64,000 nt of DNA from NCBI RefSeq assembly GCF_047237965.1, contig NZ_JBDFLX010000002.1, positions 62,001 through 126,000 on the forward strand, given 5' to 3'. The stretch comes from Noviherbaspirillum_A sp047237965 (GTDB taxonomy: Bacteria > Pseudomonadota > Gammaproteobacteria > Burkholderiales > Burkholderiaceae_D). The notes beneath the pieces were generated by a model. It worked only from the letters and a program-made list of their open reading frames with translations. It was not told the DNA's origin and ran no database searches. Shown one piece after another: positions 55,046-62,675 of this stretch. Positions within the stretch are counted from its first letter, which is position 1. Each line of letters opens with the position of its first letter. The position numbers and the translations under genes were made by a program.

Positions 55046-55177
55046 CCTATAGGACGGCAGGAGAAAACCATGTAGGAATCGACGCACTGCGTCGCAGGGC
55101 AACTGCCGAGAGCCCTGGCGAGCATGGCCACTGCAACTGCCGACATAGTCCTACCGCATCATCAGCGCTTGTCCTAC
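55046..55177. promoter_or_regulatory. Repeated TAGGA/TCCTA elements upstream of the csbD-like gene
   Basis: Four related elements precede the CsbD-like gene: TATAGGAC (about 55048), TGTAGGAA (about 55071), and on the other strand sense GTCCTAC at 55148-55154 and 55171-55177, 23 bp apart. They may be binding sites for a stress regulator. No factor is assigned. Confidence 0.35.
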
Positions 55178-55258
55178 CTTGCCAAATCCCTCTTTCGGTC
55201 TATGCTCCAAGCACAAGCCGCATGGGCGGTTTGATATTTCAAGATAAAGGAGATCGCC

Positions 55259-55447
55259 ATGAACAAGGACCAGGTAAAGGGCGCAGTCAAGGACGCCGCC
55301 GGCAAGGTGCAGCGCAAGGCAGGCGAGGCCATGGGCAGCAACAAGCAGCAGGCCAAGGGCATGGCGAAACAGGCCGAGGGCAAGATGCAGAAGGCTGCCG
55401 GCGACATGAAGGATAGCGCCGTCAAGAGCAGCAGCAAAAACCGCTAG
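55259..55447 (+). CDS. CsbD-family stress protein
   Basis: A 62-residue CsbD-like protein (MNKDQVKGAVKDAAGKVQRK...), very rich in Lys, Ala, Gln and Gly, with the repeated G-K-x-Q-x-A-G pattern of the family. A strong AAAGGAG site precedes the start. CsbD proteins are abundant general-stress proteins of unresolved mechanism, probably cytoplasmic and partly disordered. The upstream region holds repeated TAGGA elements that may give stress control. A hairpin follows the stop. Confidence 0.92.
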   Translation: MNKDQVKGAVKDAAGKVQRKAGEAMGSNKQQAKGMAKQAEGKMQKAAGDMKDSAVKSSSKNR

Positions 55448-55467
55448 GCGGCGCTGCTGCAAACGGA

Positions 55468-55490
55468 AACGGCGGCTTCAGGCCGCCGTT
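55468..55490. terminator. Hairpin after the csbD-like gene
   Basis: AACGGCGGC-TTCAG-GCCGCCGTT between the csbD-like stop and the convergent flavocytochrome gene, 20 bp from each stop. Only a weak T-run follows. Confidence 0.6.
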
Positions 55491-55509
55491 CTTGCGTCCC
55501 GGGCGGCAA

Positions 55510-56784
55510 TCACGACAGCGTGTCAGCCCAGATATTGCGGGCCCAGTCCATCGCATAGCGTCCTTCCAGCGCATTGGGCGCCGCCGACAGTCCGCCGCTG
55601 CCCGGCACGGCGATCAGGGTCTTGCGTTGCGCGTCATAGCTGTGCACCGACGCTACATGGATCACGTCCTGGTCGGAGACGAAGCTGTAGCAGGTATTGG
55701 TCAGCAGCGGATGGGCCGGCGGCGGACGGTCGGCAAGCAGTTCGATGATGGCTGCCGCGCAGACCTTGGCATGCTGGTTGGCCATGTGGGCCGACTTGGG
55801 CATCAGCGGCGCGACCTGGATCGCATCGCCCAGCACGTGGACATGGCTGGCCTGGGTCGACTCGAAGCTCAGGAAGTCAACCTTGCACCAGCGCCGGTTT
55901 GCATTGGCCAGGCCGGCGCCGGCGGCAATAGCGCCGGCAGCCTGCGGCGGCAGCAGATTGACTACCGCGCCGCTGACTTCCTCGCCCAGTTCGGACACCA
56001 CGGTCAGCGTCTTCGCATCCACGTCCACCGTATTGAAGCTGGGCCGGTAATCCACGATGCCGGGATAGCGTTCGGCCCACACCTTCTTGAACAGCGCGCC
56101 CTTCGATACCACGTCCTCGTTGCCATCGAGCAGGATGACGCGCGATTTCGGCTTGGCCTGCCTGAAGTAGTGCGCCACCTGGCAGGCGCGTTCATAGGGG
56201 CCAGGCGGACAGCGGTAAGGCGCCTGCGGAATCGATATCAGGAAGGACTGGCCGTCTTCCATCGCCTCCAGTTGCCTGCGCAGCGCCGCCGTCTGCTCGC
56301 CTGCCTTCCAAGCATGCAGGACGCGTTCCCTGGCGCCGGGCTGGCGCATGCCGGGCAGCCTGTCATACAGGAAGTCGACGCCGGGCGACAGGATCAGGCG
56401 GTCGTAGCGCAAGGTCTTGCCATTGCCCAGCGTGACCGTGCGCTTGTCCGGATCGATGCCGGTGGCAAGCTCTCGCACCATGGTGATACCGCTGCGGCTG
56501 GCCAGGCGGTCGTAGCTGGTTGTCAGGTCTTCCAGGCGGCGCGAGCCGCCCAGCACCAGGTTGGACAGCGGACACGAGATGAAGGCCGGATTCGGCTCGA
56601 CCAGGGTGATGTCGATGCTGCCTTCGCTCCACAGCGACAGATAGCGGGCAGCGGTGGCGCCGCCGTAACCGGCGCCGACCACCACTACTTTTGGCCGCGC
56701 CTGGCTGGCGCCGCTGGCGCGGGTGGCAATGGCGCCGAGCGCTGCCCCCATGCCCAGCGCCTGGAGAAACTGGCGACGTTTCAT
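55510..56784 (-). CDS. fccB: Flavocytochrome c sulfide dehydrogenase, flavoprotein subunit
   Basis: A 424-residue FAD protein that oxidises sulfide, or acts in Sox as a SoxF-like partner. The N-terminus is a twin-arginine-like signal (MKRRQFLQALGMGAALG). FAD-binding VVVGAGYGGATAARYL is at about residue 33. The two redox cysteines of the family are in FISCPLSNLV and YRCPPGPYERA. The C-terminal FCSD domain (CYSFVSDQDVIHVASV) is complete. It is the last gene of the sulfur cluster, 13 bp after the cytochrome gene, and passes electrons to that cytochrome in the periplasm. Confidence 0.92.
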   Translation of the reverse strand: MKRRQFLQALGMGAALGAIATRASGASQARPKVVVVGAGYGGATAARYLSLWSEGSIDITLVEPNPAFISCPLSNLVLGGSRRLEDLTTSYDRLASRSGITMVRELATGIDPDKRTVTLGNGKTLRYDRLILSPGVDFLYDRLPGMRQPGARERVLHAWKAGEQTAALRRQLEAMEDGQSFLISIPQAPYRCPPGPYERACQVAHYFRQAKPKSRVILLDGNEDVVSKGALFKKVWAERYPGIVDYRPSFNTVDVDAKTLTVVSELGEEVSGAVVNLLPPQAAGAIAAGAGLANANRRWCKVDFLSFESTQASHVHVLGDAIQVAPLMPKSAHMANQHAKVCAAAIIELLADRPPPAHPLLTNTCYSFVSDQDVIHVASVHSYDAQRKTLIAVPGSGGLSAAPNALEGRYAMDWARNIWADTLS

Positions 56785-56797
56785 GGTCTTGCCTCCC

Positions 56798-57130
56798 CTA
56801 TTTCTTCCGCTGCGCCAGATAGGCCGCGATCAGGTCGATCTGCTCGCTGGTATAGCCTTTGGCCAGTTGCTGCATGATGGTCGAGGGCCGGCTGCCTTCC
56901 TGGAAGGCCTTCATGCTGGCCACCAGCGCATCCTGGCTCTGTCCTGCCAGCGGCGGCAGGCTGCTGCCGGGTGCGGGCTTCCCCTCGGTGCCGTGGCAGC
57001 CGGCGCAGCTGGCGTAGAGCCTGCGGCCGGCGTCGTCCGCCGTCTTGGGTTGGGCCGCGGCCGGGCACTGCGCTGCGATCGCGGCAAGCCCGATCGCAAG
57101 GCATGCATTTGCAAGGCGCGTTGATGGCAT
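56798..57130 (-). CDS. Monoheme cytochrome c, probable partner of the sulfide dehydrogenase
   Basis: A 110-residue class I cytochrome c. The start at 57130 follows AAGGAG. A Sec signal (residues 1-26, ending AAAQ) is followed by the heme motif CAGCH near residue 42 and a distal Met region (STIMQQLAKGYTSEQ). Only one heme motif is present, so it is shorter than classic diheme FccA. It lies between soxA and the flavoprotein gene and would accept electrons from sulfide oxidation in the periplasm. Confidence 0.87.
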   Translation of the reverse strand: MPSTRLANACLAIGLAAIAAQCPAAAQPKTADDAGRRLYASCAGCHGTEGKPAPGSSLPPLAGQSQDALVASMKAFQEGSRPSTIMQQLAKGYTSEQIDLIAAYLAQRKK

Positions 57131-57186
57131 TGTTCTCCTTCCATGAACCATTGAATTTCCGGTAACCGGCCCCGCCATGGCGCCGC

Positions 57187-57939
57187 CTACGGCCGCACCG
57201 CCGGCGCTTCCATCTCCATTCCCCTGTCACGCTGAGCCAGGTAGAGCTCCAGCTCCACCAGCTCCAGCGAACCCGCCGGGTACAGCGCCGCCCGCACGCC
57301 GCTCAGGCAGTTGCGCAGACGCCGCTGCAGCGATCCCATCGCCTGCCATTCGAGCCGGTAGATCGGATAGCCGGTGGCATGCGCCTGCGGAATGATGCTG
57401 CTGCCCAGGCGCTGCCCCCAGCGCTGGTCGTGGCACTGCGCGCAGGACAGATTGAGTTGGCCCATGCGCTGCTGCCAGCGCGCCTGGCCACGTTCCAGGA
57501 ATGGCTGCAGCCGCGCATCGTCCGGCGCTGCCGCCGGCATGCCGCGCGACTGCAGCGCCACATAGCTTTCCAGGCCAAGCAGCGCATCGCTCTCGGCCGG
57601 CAGCGCCGCGGCGGACTGCTGGCGGACGCGGCACTGGTTGATGCGCTGTCCCAGGTTGACCGGACGTCCTGCCTGCGCATCGAAGGCCGGATAGCGGGCC
57701 GCCACGCCGCGCATCGCGCTTTCTGCGTCGCCGTGGCAGGAAGCACAGGACTTGCCATTGCCCTCGTCGCTGCGGCGCCAGGCGGTTTCGCCTTCCTTGA
57801 CCCACAGCATGGCCGGATTCAGGCTGTCGTCGCGCTGCATCGCCTGGGTTGACGGGCCCATGAATGCCGTGCCCGACATCCGTTGCGCCGCCGCCGCGAG
57901 ACTCAGCAGCGCGCACAGCATGAAGAGGACGATGCGCAT
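57187..57939 (-). CDS. soxA: SoxA, L-cysteine S-thiosulfotransferase heme subunit
   Basis: A 250-residue diheme cytochrome that, with SoxX, attaches thiosulfate to the SoxY carrier cysteine. A Sec signal covers residues 1-18. Heme motifs CASCH (about residue 66) and CAQCH (about residue 166) are present. The conserved cysteine near the C-terminus, thought to carry the persulfide and ligate heme, is in RNCLSGVRAALYPAGS. Family length is normal. It starts 7 bp after soxZ and is part of the minus-strand sulfur operon. Confidence 0.93.
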   Translation of the reverse strand: MRIVLFMLCALLSLAAAAQRMSGTAFMGPSTQAMQRDDSLNPAMLWVKEGETAWRRSDEGNGKSCASCHGDAESAMRGVAARYPAFDAQAGRPVNLGQRINQCRVRQQSAAALPAESDALLGLESYVALQSRGMPAAAPDDARLQPFLERGQARWQQRMGQLNLSCAQCHDQRWGQRLGSSIIPQAHATGYPIYRLEWQAMGSLQRRLRNCLSGVRAALYPAGSLELVELELYLAQRDRGMEMEAPAVRP

Positions 57940-57946
57940 GGCGTTC

Positions 57947-58270
57947 TCAGCCAGTCACCGTGATCTCGGCCGATTCGGTCTGGCTGAAGTTGTTGTCGCC
58001 TTCCCAGGTAAAGGTCAGCTTGCCGCTTTCGGTGGCCACGGTAAAAAAAATCAGGTTGGGATTGGCGGCGATCGCCGGGAACAGCTCGGCGCTGAAGACG
58101 ATCTCGCCGTTGTAGCGGCAACTGAAGCGGCGGATGATGTTGCGCGGCAAAACCTGGCCGTCCGCGCCGGGCCGGTAGCCGGTTTCCATCGGATGGCTGA
58201 TCAGGGTGCGGATCTCGATTACCTCGCCGCGCCTGGCCGTGGCCGGCAGCTTGATCAGTGTGCGTGCCAT
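57947..58270 (-). CDS. soxZ: SoxZ, sulfur carrier subunit
   Basis: A 107-residue immunoglobulin-like protein that pairs with SoxY. It matches the family from the start (ARTLIKLPATARRGEVIEIRT) through ISHPMETGYR, IRRFSCRYNGE and the C-terminal FTWEGDNNFSQ. No signal peptide, as expected, since SoxZ is exported bound to SoxY. It begins 2 bp after the soxY stop. Confidence 0.95.
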   Translation of the reverse strand: MARTLIKLPATARRGEVIEIRTLISHPMETGYRPGADGQVLPRNIIRRFSCRYNGEIVFSAELFPAIAANPNLIFFTVATESGKLTFTWEGDNNFSQTESAEITVTG

Positions 58271-58272
58271 GG

Positions 58273-58743
58273 CTAGCTCTCCCCTTCTATGCAGGCGGCC
58301 AGCGTCACCACCACATCCACCGTATCCGACCAGTAACTGCCATCGGACATCTTCGCCACGGCGGTCAGCTTTTGCGAGGTGGCCAAGCGTATACGGGTCG
58401 ATACTTTGGCCCGGCCGGCGCGCGGACCGAGCGCAAACCGGGCAACGTCGCGCTGCGGATTGCGTTCATTGAAAATGGCAATGGCTGCCACGTGGTCCGC
58501 CGCGGTCATGGCGCTGTCGACGCTGACCGTGATGGGCACGGCATTGCCGTTGTCGACCAGGCTGGCAATGTCGAACTTGACGCGGCCCGGCGTCGGCTTG
58601 ATGCCGCCGGTCCAGGCCTGTACCGCTGCCGCCAGTTCGTCGGGCGCAGCGGCGGCGGGCCGCACCAGGATCGTCGCGCCCAACGCGGCACTGCCTGCCA
58701 GCAGGCGGCGCCGTTTCAGGTTGGGGCCGGTTTTTGCAAGCAT
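58273..58743 (-). CDS. soxY: SoxY, sulfur carrier subunit, with atypical C-terminus
   Basis: A 156-residue carrier. A twin-arginine signal (NLKRRRLLAGSAALG) exports SoxYZ. The core matches the family (VKFDIASLVDNGNAVPITV, RIRLATSQKLTAVAKMSDG). In canonical SoxY the protein ends in the swinging-arm motif GGCGG whose cysteine carries the sulfur substrate. Here the end reads VTLAACIEGES: a single Cys is kept at the expected place, but the flanking glycines are replaced and four extra residues follow. The start shares one base with the soxX stop (TGATG), so translation is coupled. Confidence 0.92.
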   Translation of the reverse strand: MLAKTGPNLKRRRLLAGSAALGATILVRPAAAAPDELAAAVQAWTGGIKPTPGRVKFDIASLVDNGNAVPITVSVDSAMTAADHVAAIAIFNERNPQRDVARFALGPRAGRAKVSTRIRLATSQKLTAVAKMSDGSYWSDTVDVVVTLAACIEGES

Positions 58744-59225
58744 CACTCGCCTTCCTTTTCCTTCAGGGACCGCAGATAGGCCACCACGTCCTCGACCTGC
58801 TGCGCATCCAGTATCGGTTTGCCGCGCACTGCCGGCGCGACATTGTTCAAGCCGTCGATCCGATAGTAAGCCGGCATGATGGTGTCCGGATTGATGCGGC
58901 CGGCGTCGACGATGCGCAGCCGCAGCTGCGCCTGGCTCCAGCGCGCGCCGCTGCCCGCCAGGTCCGGCGCCAGGTTGCCCTGGAACCGTTCCTCCGGCAG
59001 CGGCCCGGCATGGCACAGCAGGCATAAGCCGACCTGGCGGTTGGCGACGATGGCCCGGCCACGGGCAATGTCTCCCGCTACCGTTGTCAGCGGCTGCGGT
59101 ATGCCATCGCCTTCTACCCTGTACGGCACCAGTCGTGCTTCCTGCTGCGCCGCCTGCGCCAGGCCGGGCCAGGGCAATGCCCACAGTAGTGCCCATATTG
59201 CGATCCAGCCCGGCCCGCCACGCAT
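58743..59225 (-). CDS. soxX: SoxX, monoheme cytochrome c
   Basis: A 160-residue cytochrome subunit of the SoxAX complex. A Sec signal (residues 1-25) is followed by the heme motif CLLCH near residue 68 and the Met ligand region INPDTIMPAYYRID. The C-terminus (QQVEDVVAYLRSL) is typical. GGAGG precedes the start. It begins only 12 bp after the molybdenum hydroxylase large-subunit stop, which places that enzyme pair in the same operon. Confidence 0.93.
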   Translation of the reverse strand: MRGGPGWIAIWALLWALPWPGLAQAAQQEARLVPYRVEGDGIPQPLTTVAGDIARGRAIVANRQVGLCLLCHAGPLPEERFQGNLAPDLAGSGARWSQAQLRLRIVDAGRINPDTIMPAYYRIDGLNNVAPAVRGKPILDAQQVEDVVAYLRSLKEKEGE

Positions 59226-59237
59226 TGCCGCCTCCGG

Positions 59238-61445
59238 TCAAGCCCGCTTCAGGCTGTGGTTCTTTAGCGGCAGGTCGCGTATGCGCTTGCCGGTGGCGGC
59301 GAAGATCGCATTGAGCACCGCCGGCGCGGCCACCGCGATGGTCGGCTCGCCCACCCCGCCCCAGAAGCCGCCGGACGGCACGATGACGGTTTCCACCGCC
59401 GGCATTTCGTCCATGCGCATCACCTGGTAGGTGTTGAAGTTCTCCTGCTCCATGCGGCCTTCCTTGACGGTGCATTCGCCATACAGCGCGGCCGACAGGC
59501 CATAGACGAAGGAGCCTTCCACCTGGGCTTCGATCTGCTGCGGATTGAGCGCATGGCCGGGGTCGGTTGCGGCAACGATGCGGTGGATCTTCAGGGCGCC
59601 CTCATCGCTGACCGAGACCTCGGCCACCGCCGCCACATAGCTGCCGAAGCCCATGGTCTGCGCCACGCCGCGATACACCCCCTTGGGCAGCGGCTTGTCC
59701 CAGCCGGCGCGTTCTGCTGCTGCGTTCAGTACGGCAAGGTGCTTCGGGTGGTCGGCCATGAGCTTGCGCCGCAGCGCCAGCGGATCCTGCTGGGTCGCAT
59801 GCGCGACTTCATCCAGGAAACACTCAAGATAGATCGTATTCTGGTTGAGGTTGACGCCGCGCCAGAAGCCGGGCGGCACCGGCGGATTGCGCATCGCATG
59901 GTCAATCAGCAGGTTCGGAAAGCTGTAGCCGATCGACGCTTCCGGGCCGGGCGGGTTCAGGCCCTGGAACACGACCGGGTCCTTGCCGTCCTTGATGTTC
60001 TGCGGGAAGACCCCGGCGATGATGGACTGCCCGGAAATGCGCATTTGCAAGGCAGTGATGTTGCCCTTGTCATCCAGCCCCGCCGCCAGCTTGCACTGGG
60101 TAATCGGATGATAGCGGCCATGCAGCATGTCTTCCTCGCGCGACCAGATCAGCTTGATGGGCGTGCCCGGCATTTCCCGCGCGATCGCCACTGCCTGCCG
60201 CACCCAGTCGTGCACCGCGCCGCGACGGCCGAAGCCGCCGCCCAGATGCAGCTTGTAGACCTCGCATTTGGACGGCGGCAGCTCGGCCGCCTCGGCCGCC
60301 GCGGCGAGCGCCGCCTCGCCGTTCTGGGTGGGCGTCCAGACCTCGCAGCGCTCCGGCGTCCAGCGTGCCGTCGCATTCATGGTTTCCATCGTCGCGTGGT
60401 TCTGGTACGGATAGGAATAGACCGCTTCCACCTTGCGCGCGGCTGTGGCCAGCGCCGCTGCGGCGTCGCCATTGCGGTTCCCCACCGCCGCATCCCTGGC
60501 GTCCAGCCCTGCCTTGAGCGTCTCGGCAATGCTGGCGCTGGACACCTTGGCATTCGGGCCATCGTCCCATTCGACCTTGAGCGCCTCCAGCGCGGTCTTG
60601 GCCCGCCACCAGGTATCGGCCACCACCGCCACTGCGCTGTCGCCGACCTGTATCACCTTCTTCACCCCGGGACGTTTCTCTATTTCGGCGGCGTTGAAGG
60701 TTTTCACCTTGCCGCCAAACACCGGGCAATCCCGGATGGCGGCATTGAGCATGCCGGGCAGCTTCAGGTCCATGCCATAGACCTGGGCGCCGGTGGTCTT
60801 GTCCACCGTATCGAGCCGCGCCAGGCGCTTGCCCGCGATTTTCCAGTCCTTCGGGTCTTTCAGTTGCACCGATTCCGGCGGCGTCAGGCTGGCCGCGGCT
60901 GCTGCTACCTTGCCATAGGTGGTCTTGCGCCCGGAAGGCTGGTGGGTGATGGCACTGGCTGCCGCCCGGCATTCCGCTACCGGCACCTTCCATTCATTGG
61001 CCGCAGCCTGCACCAGCATCATGCGCGCCGCCGCACCGCCCTTGCGGACATAGTCATGGGATTCGCGGATGCCGCGGCTGCCCCCGGTGGAAAAATTGCC
61101 CCAGGCGCGGTTGCGCGCCAGGTTCTGTCCCGGTGTCGGATATTCGGTCGTGACCCTGGCCCAGTCGCAGTCCAGTTCCTCGGCGACGAGCTGCGCCAGC
61201 CCGGTCAGCGAGCCCTGCCCCATCTCCGACCGTGCGATACGGATCACCACCGTGTCGTCGGGCTTGATGACGACCCAGGCATTGACTTCCGGCGTTGCTG
61301 CGGCCGAGGCGCCCCCATCAGCCGCATGCGCGTAGGGGATGTGGAAACCCACCATCAGGCCGCCGAACGCGGCTGCGGTGGTGCCGAGAAAGCGGCGTCG
61401 CGACGCATCCACTTTTCTGGTTTCTTCCGTCACGGCGCGGCTCAT
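59238..61445 (-). CDS. Molybdenum-binding subunit of an IorAB-type hydroxylase (pair 2)
   Basis: A 735-residue paralogue of the large subunit at 52533-54770. It has a twin-arginine signal (DASRRRFLGTTAAAFGG), so it acts in the periplasm. Cofactor motifs are RSEMGQGSLTGLAQL, HLGGGFGRRGAVHDWV, FWRGVNLNQNTIY and GGVGEPTIAVAAPAVLNAIF with the catalytic Glu. It would hydroxylate an aldehyde or heterocycle. Its start overlaps the small-subunit stop by 4 bp, and soxX begins 12 bp downstream. The role in a sulfur operon is unexplained. Confidence 0.92.
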   Translation of the reverse strand: MSRAVTEETRKVDASRRRFLGTTAAAFGGLMVGFHIPYAHAADGGASAAATPEVNAWVVIKPDDTVVIRIARSEMGQGSLTGLAQLVAEELDCDWARVTTEYPTPGQNLARNRAWGNFSTGGSRGIRESHDYVRKGGAAARMMLVQAAANEWKVPVAECRAAASAITHQPSGRKTTYGKVAAAAASLTPPESVQLKDPKDWKIAGKRLARLDTVDKTTGAQVYGMDLKLPGMLNAAIRDCPVFGGKVKTFNAAEIEKRPGVKKVIQVGDSAVAVVADTWWRAKTALEALKVEWDDGPNAKVSSASIAETLKAGLDARDAAVGNRNGDAAAALATAARKVEAVYSYPYQNHATMETMNATARWTPERCEVWTPTQNGEAALAAAAEAAELPPSKCEVYKLHLGGGFGRRGAVHDWVRQAVAIAREMPGTPIKLIWSREEDMLHGRYHPITQCKLAAGLDDKGNITALQMRISGQSIIAGVFPQNIKDGKDPVVFQGLNPPGPEASIGYSFPNLLIDHAMRNPPVPPGFWRGVNLNQNTIYLECFLDEVAHATQQDPLALRRKLMADHPKHLAVLNAAAERAGWDKPLPKGVYRGVAQTMGFGSYVAAVAEVSVSDEGALKIHRIVAATDPGHALNPQQIEAQVEGSFVYGLSAALYGECTVKEGRMEQENFNTYQVMRMDEMPAVETVIVPSGGFWGGVGEPTIAVAAPAVLNAIFAATGKRIRDLPLKNHSLKRA

Positions 61446-61945
61446 GTGGTGCTCCCGTCGGCATGCTGGATCGCCAGGCCCGCGTTTCGGGTATTGCCGC
61501 CCTGCGCCGCTGCCTTGATGGCCGCGCGTACCCGGTTATAGGTGCCGCAACGGCAGATGTTGGTGATCGACTGGTTGATGTCGGCATCCGTCGGTTGAGG
61601 CTTTTCCTTCAGCAGGGCTGCCGCCGCCATGATCATGCCGCTCTGGCAAAAGCCGCATTGCGGCACGTCCAGCGCAACCCAGGCTTTCTGCAGCGGATGG
61701 GAGCCGTTGCCGGACAAGCCCTCGATCGTGACGATTTTCTGCTCTGCAGTGACGGTCGATACCGGCCGCACGCAGGTCCGCACCGTTTCACCATCGATAT
61801 GCACGGTGCAGGCGCCGCACTGGGCAATGCCGCAGCCGTATTTGGTGCCGGTCAGGCCAAGCTGCTCCCGCAGCACCCATAACAGCGGCGTATCTGGCTC
61901 AGCCTCGAATTCACGGACTGTCCCGTTAACGTTCAGTGTTGCCAT
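61442..61945 (-). CDS. [2Fe-2S] subunit of an IorAB-type molybdenum hydroxylase (pair 2)
   Basis: A 167-residue iron-sulfur subunit. The start at 61945 (MATLNVNG) is preferred over an upstream ATG at 61981 because it matches the family start and has GGAG upstream. The N-terminal cluster is in GCGIAQCGAC (about residues 40-50) and the C-terminal one in CGFCQSGM and NICRCGTY. It is the first gene of an eight-gene minus-strand run: small subunit, large subunit, soxX, soxY, soxZ, soxA, cytochrome c, flavoprotein. The C-terminal tail is longer than in pair 1. Confidence 0.92.
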   Translation of the reverse strand: MATLNVNGTVREFEAEPDTPLLWVLREQLGLTGTKYGCGIAQCGACTVHIDGETVRTCVRPVSTVTAEQKIVTIEGLSGNGSHPLQKAWVALDVPQCGFCQSGMIMAAAALLKEKPQPTDADINQSITNICRCGTYNRVRAAIKAAAQGGNTRNAGLAIQHADGSTT

Positions 61946-62084
61946 GTCTCCAGCTCCATTTTTTGTTGATGAGGAAGTCAAACAGATGCGAATAGGCGGT
62001 TTATATTAAGCGTTCCCGATGCGGTTTGCAGAATCATCTCGCTACCGTATCGGCAGCCATGTGGCCTCCTTCAACGTTCAGTCC

Positions 62085-62642
62085 ATGACCGCTACCGATC
62101 CGCCCGTCGTCGTCGCCTATCAATCCGCCGTGATACAGCAGGCGCGCGGCCGGCCCGGAATTGGTCTGACGTTGCAGTTGCTCCTGAATGACTCGGCCGG
62201 CGAATCGATTTTTTTCCTGCAGCTGGAGCCGGCATCGGTCTGGAAGGTGCGGGATGCCTGTGCAGACCTGGCGGCGCCGCATGTCGATCACTATCAAAAT
62301 TTCCTGGCGAAGAAACGTGCATCGCATCAGCTGAATTACGGTGACAAGTTCCTGAAGACCTTGGCGGCCAAGGATGCCTACGGCCTTTTCCATCGCAGGA
62401 AGACTGAATTGTCGGTTCCGCTGGCTTTTCGTACTATCTTTCACCAGGAGAACGCGGCCATCTTCGTGGAATCGACCCCGACGCCACTCGGCCTCATCCT
62501 CCGATTTTCTCTGGTCTCATCCAAGGCTTTCGCCTGTCGTTTGCCCCATGACCTGGCATTCTTGCTGGCGGACAGCATCGATGAAGCGATCTGGGCGGCG
62601 GAATGGGAACGTGGCGGTTTGTCCGACGCTGCCGGGCGCTGA
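62085..62642 (+). CDS. Hypothetical protein, 185 residues
   Basis: Not recognised. The start is taken at 62085 (MTATDPPVVV); an in-frame ATG at 62019 is an alternative, and neither has a clear ribosome site. The sequence looks like a folded soluble protein (LTLQLLLNDSAGESIFFLQLE, then AFRTIFHQENAAIFVESTPTP, which could be beta-strands). A polar C-terminus ends SDAAGR. No signal peptide or membrane helix. It is divergent from the second hydroxylase operon and is the last gene before the repeat array, so a link to replication is possible but unsupported. Confidence 0.5.
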   Translation: MTATDPPVVVAYQSAVIQQARGRPGIGLTLQLLLNDSAGESIFFLQLEPASVWKVRDACADLAAPHVDHYQNFLAKKRASHQLNYGDKFLKTLAAKDAYGLFHRRKTELSVPLAFRTIFHQENAAIFVESTPTPLGLILRFSLVSSKAFACRLPHDLAFLLADSIDEAIWAAEWERGGLSDAAGR

Positions 62643-62675
62643 TGGGGCTTTGTCATGGCCTGACAGGGTGCAAAG

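Noticed and set aside
59553..61541. Long plus-strand frame opposite the hydroxylase genes (662 residues)
   Set aside because: It is rich in His, Arg and Gly without any domain; the minus strand encodes clear cofactor motifs.
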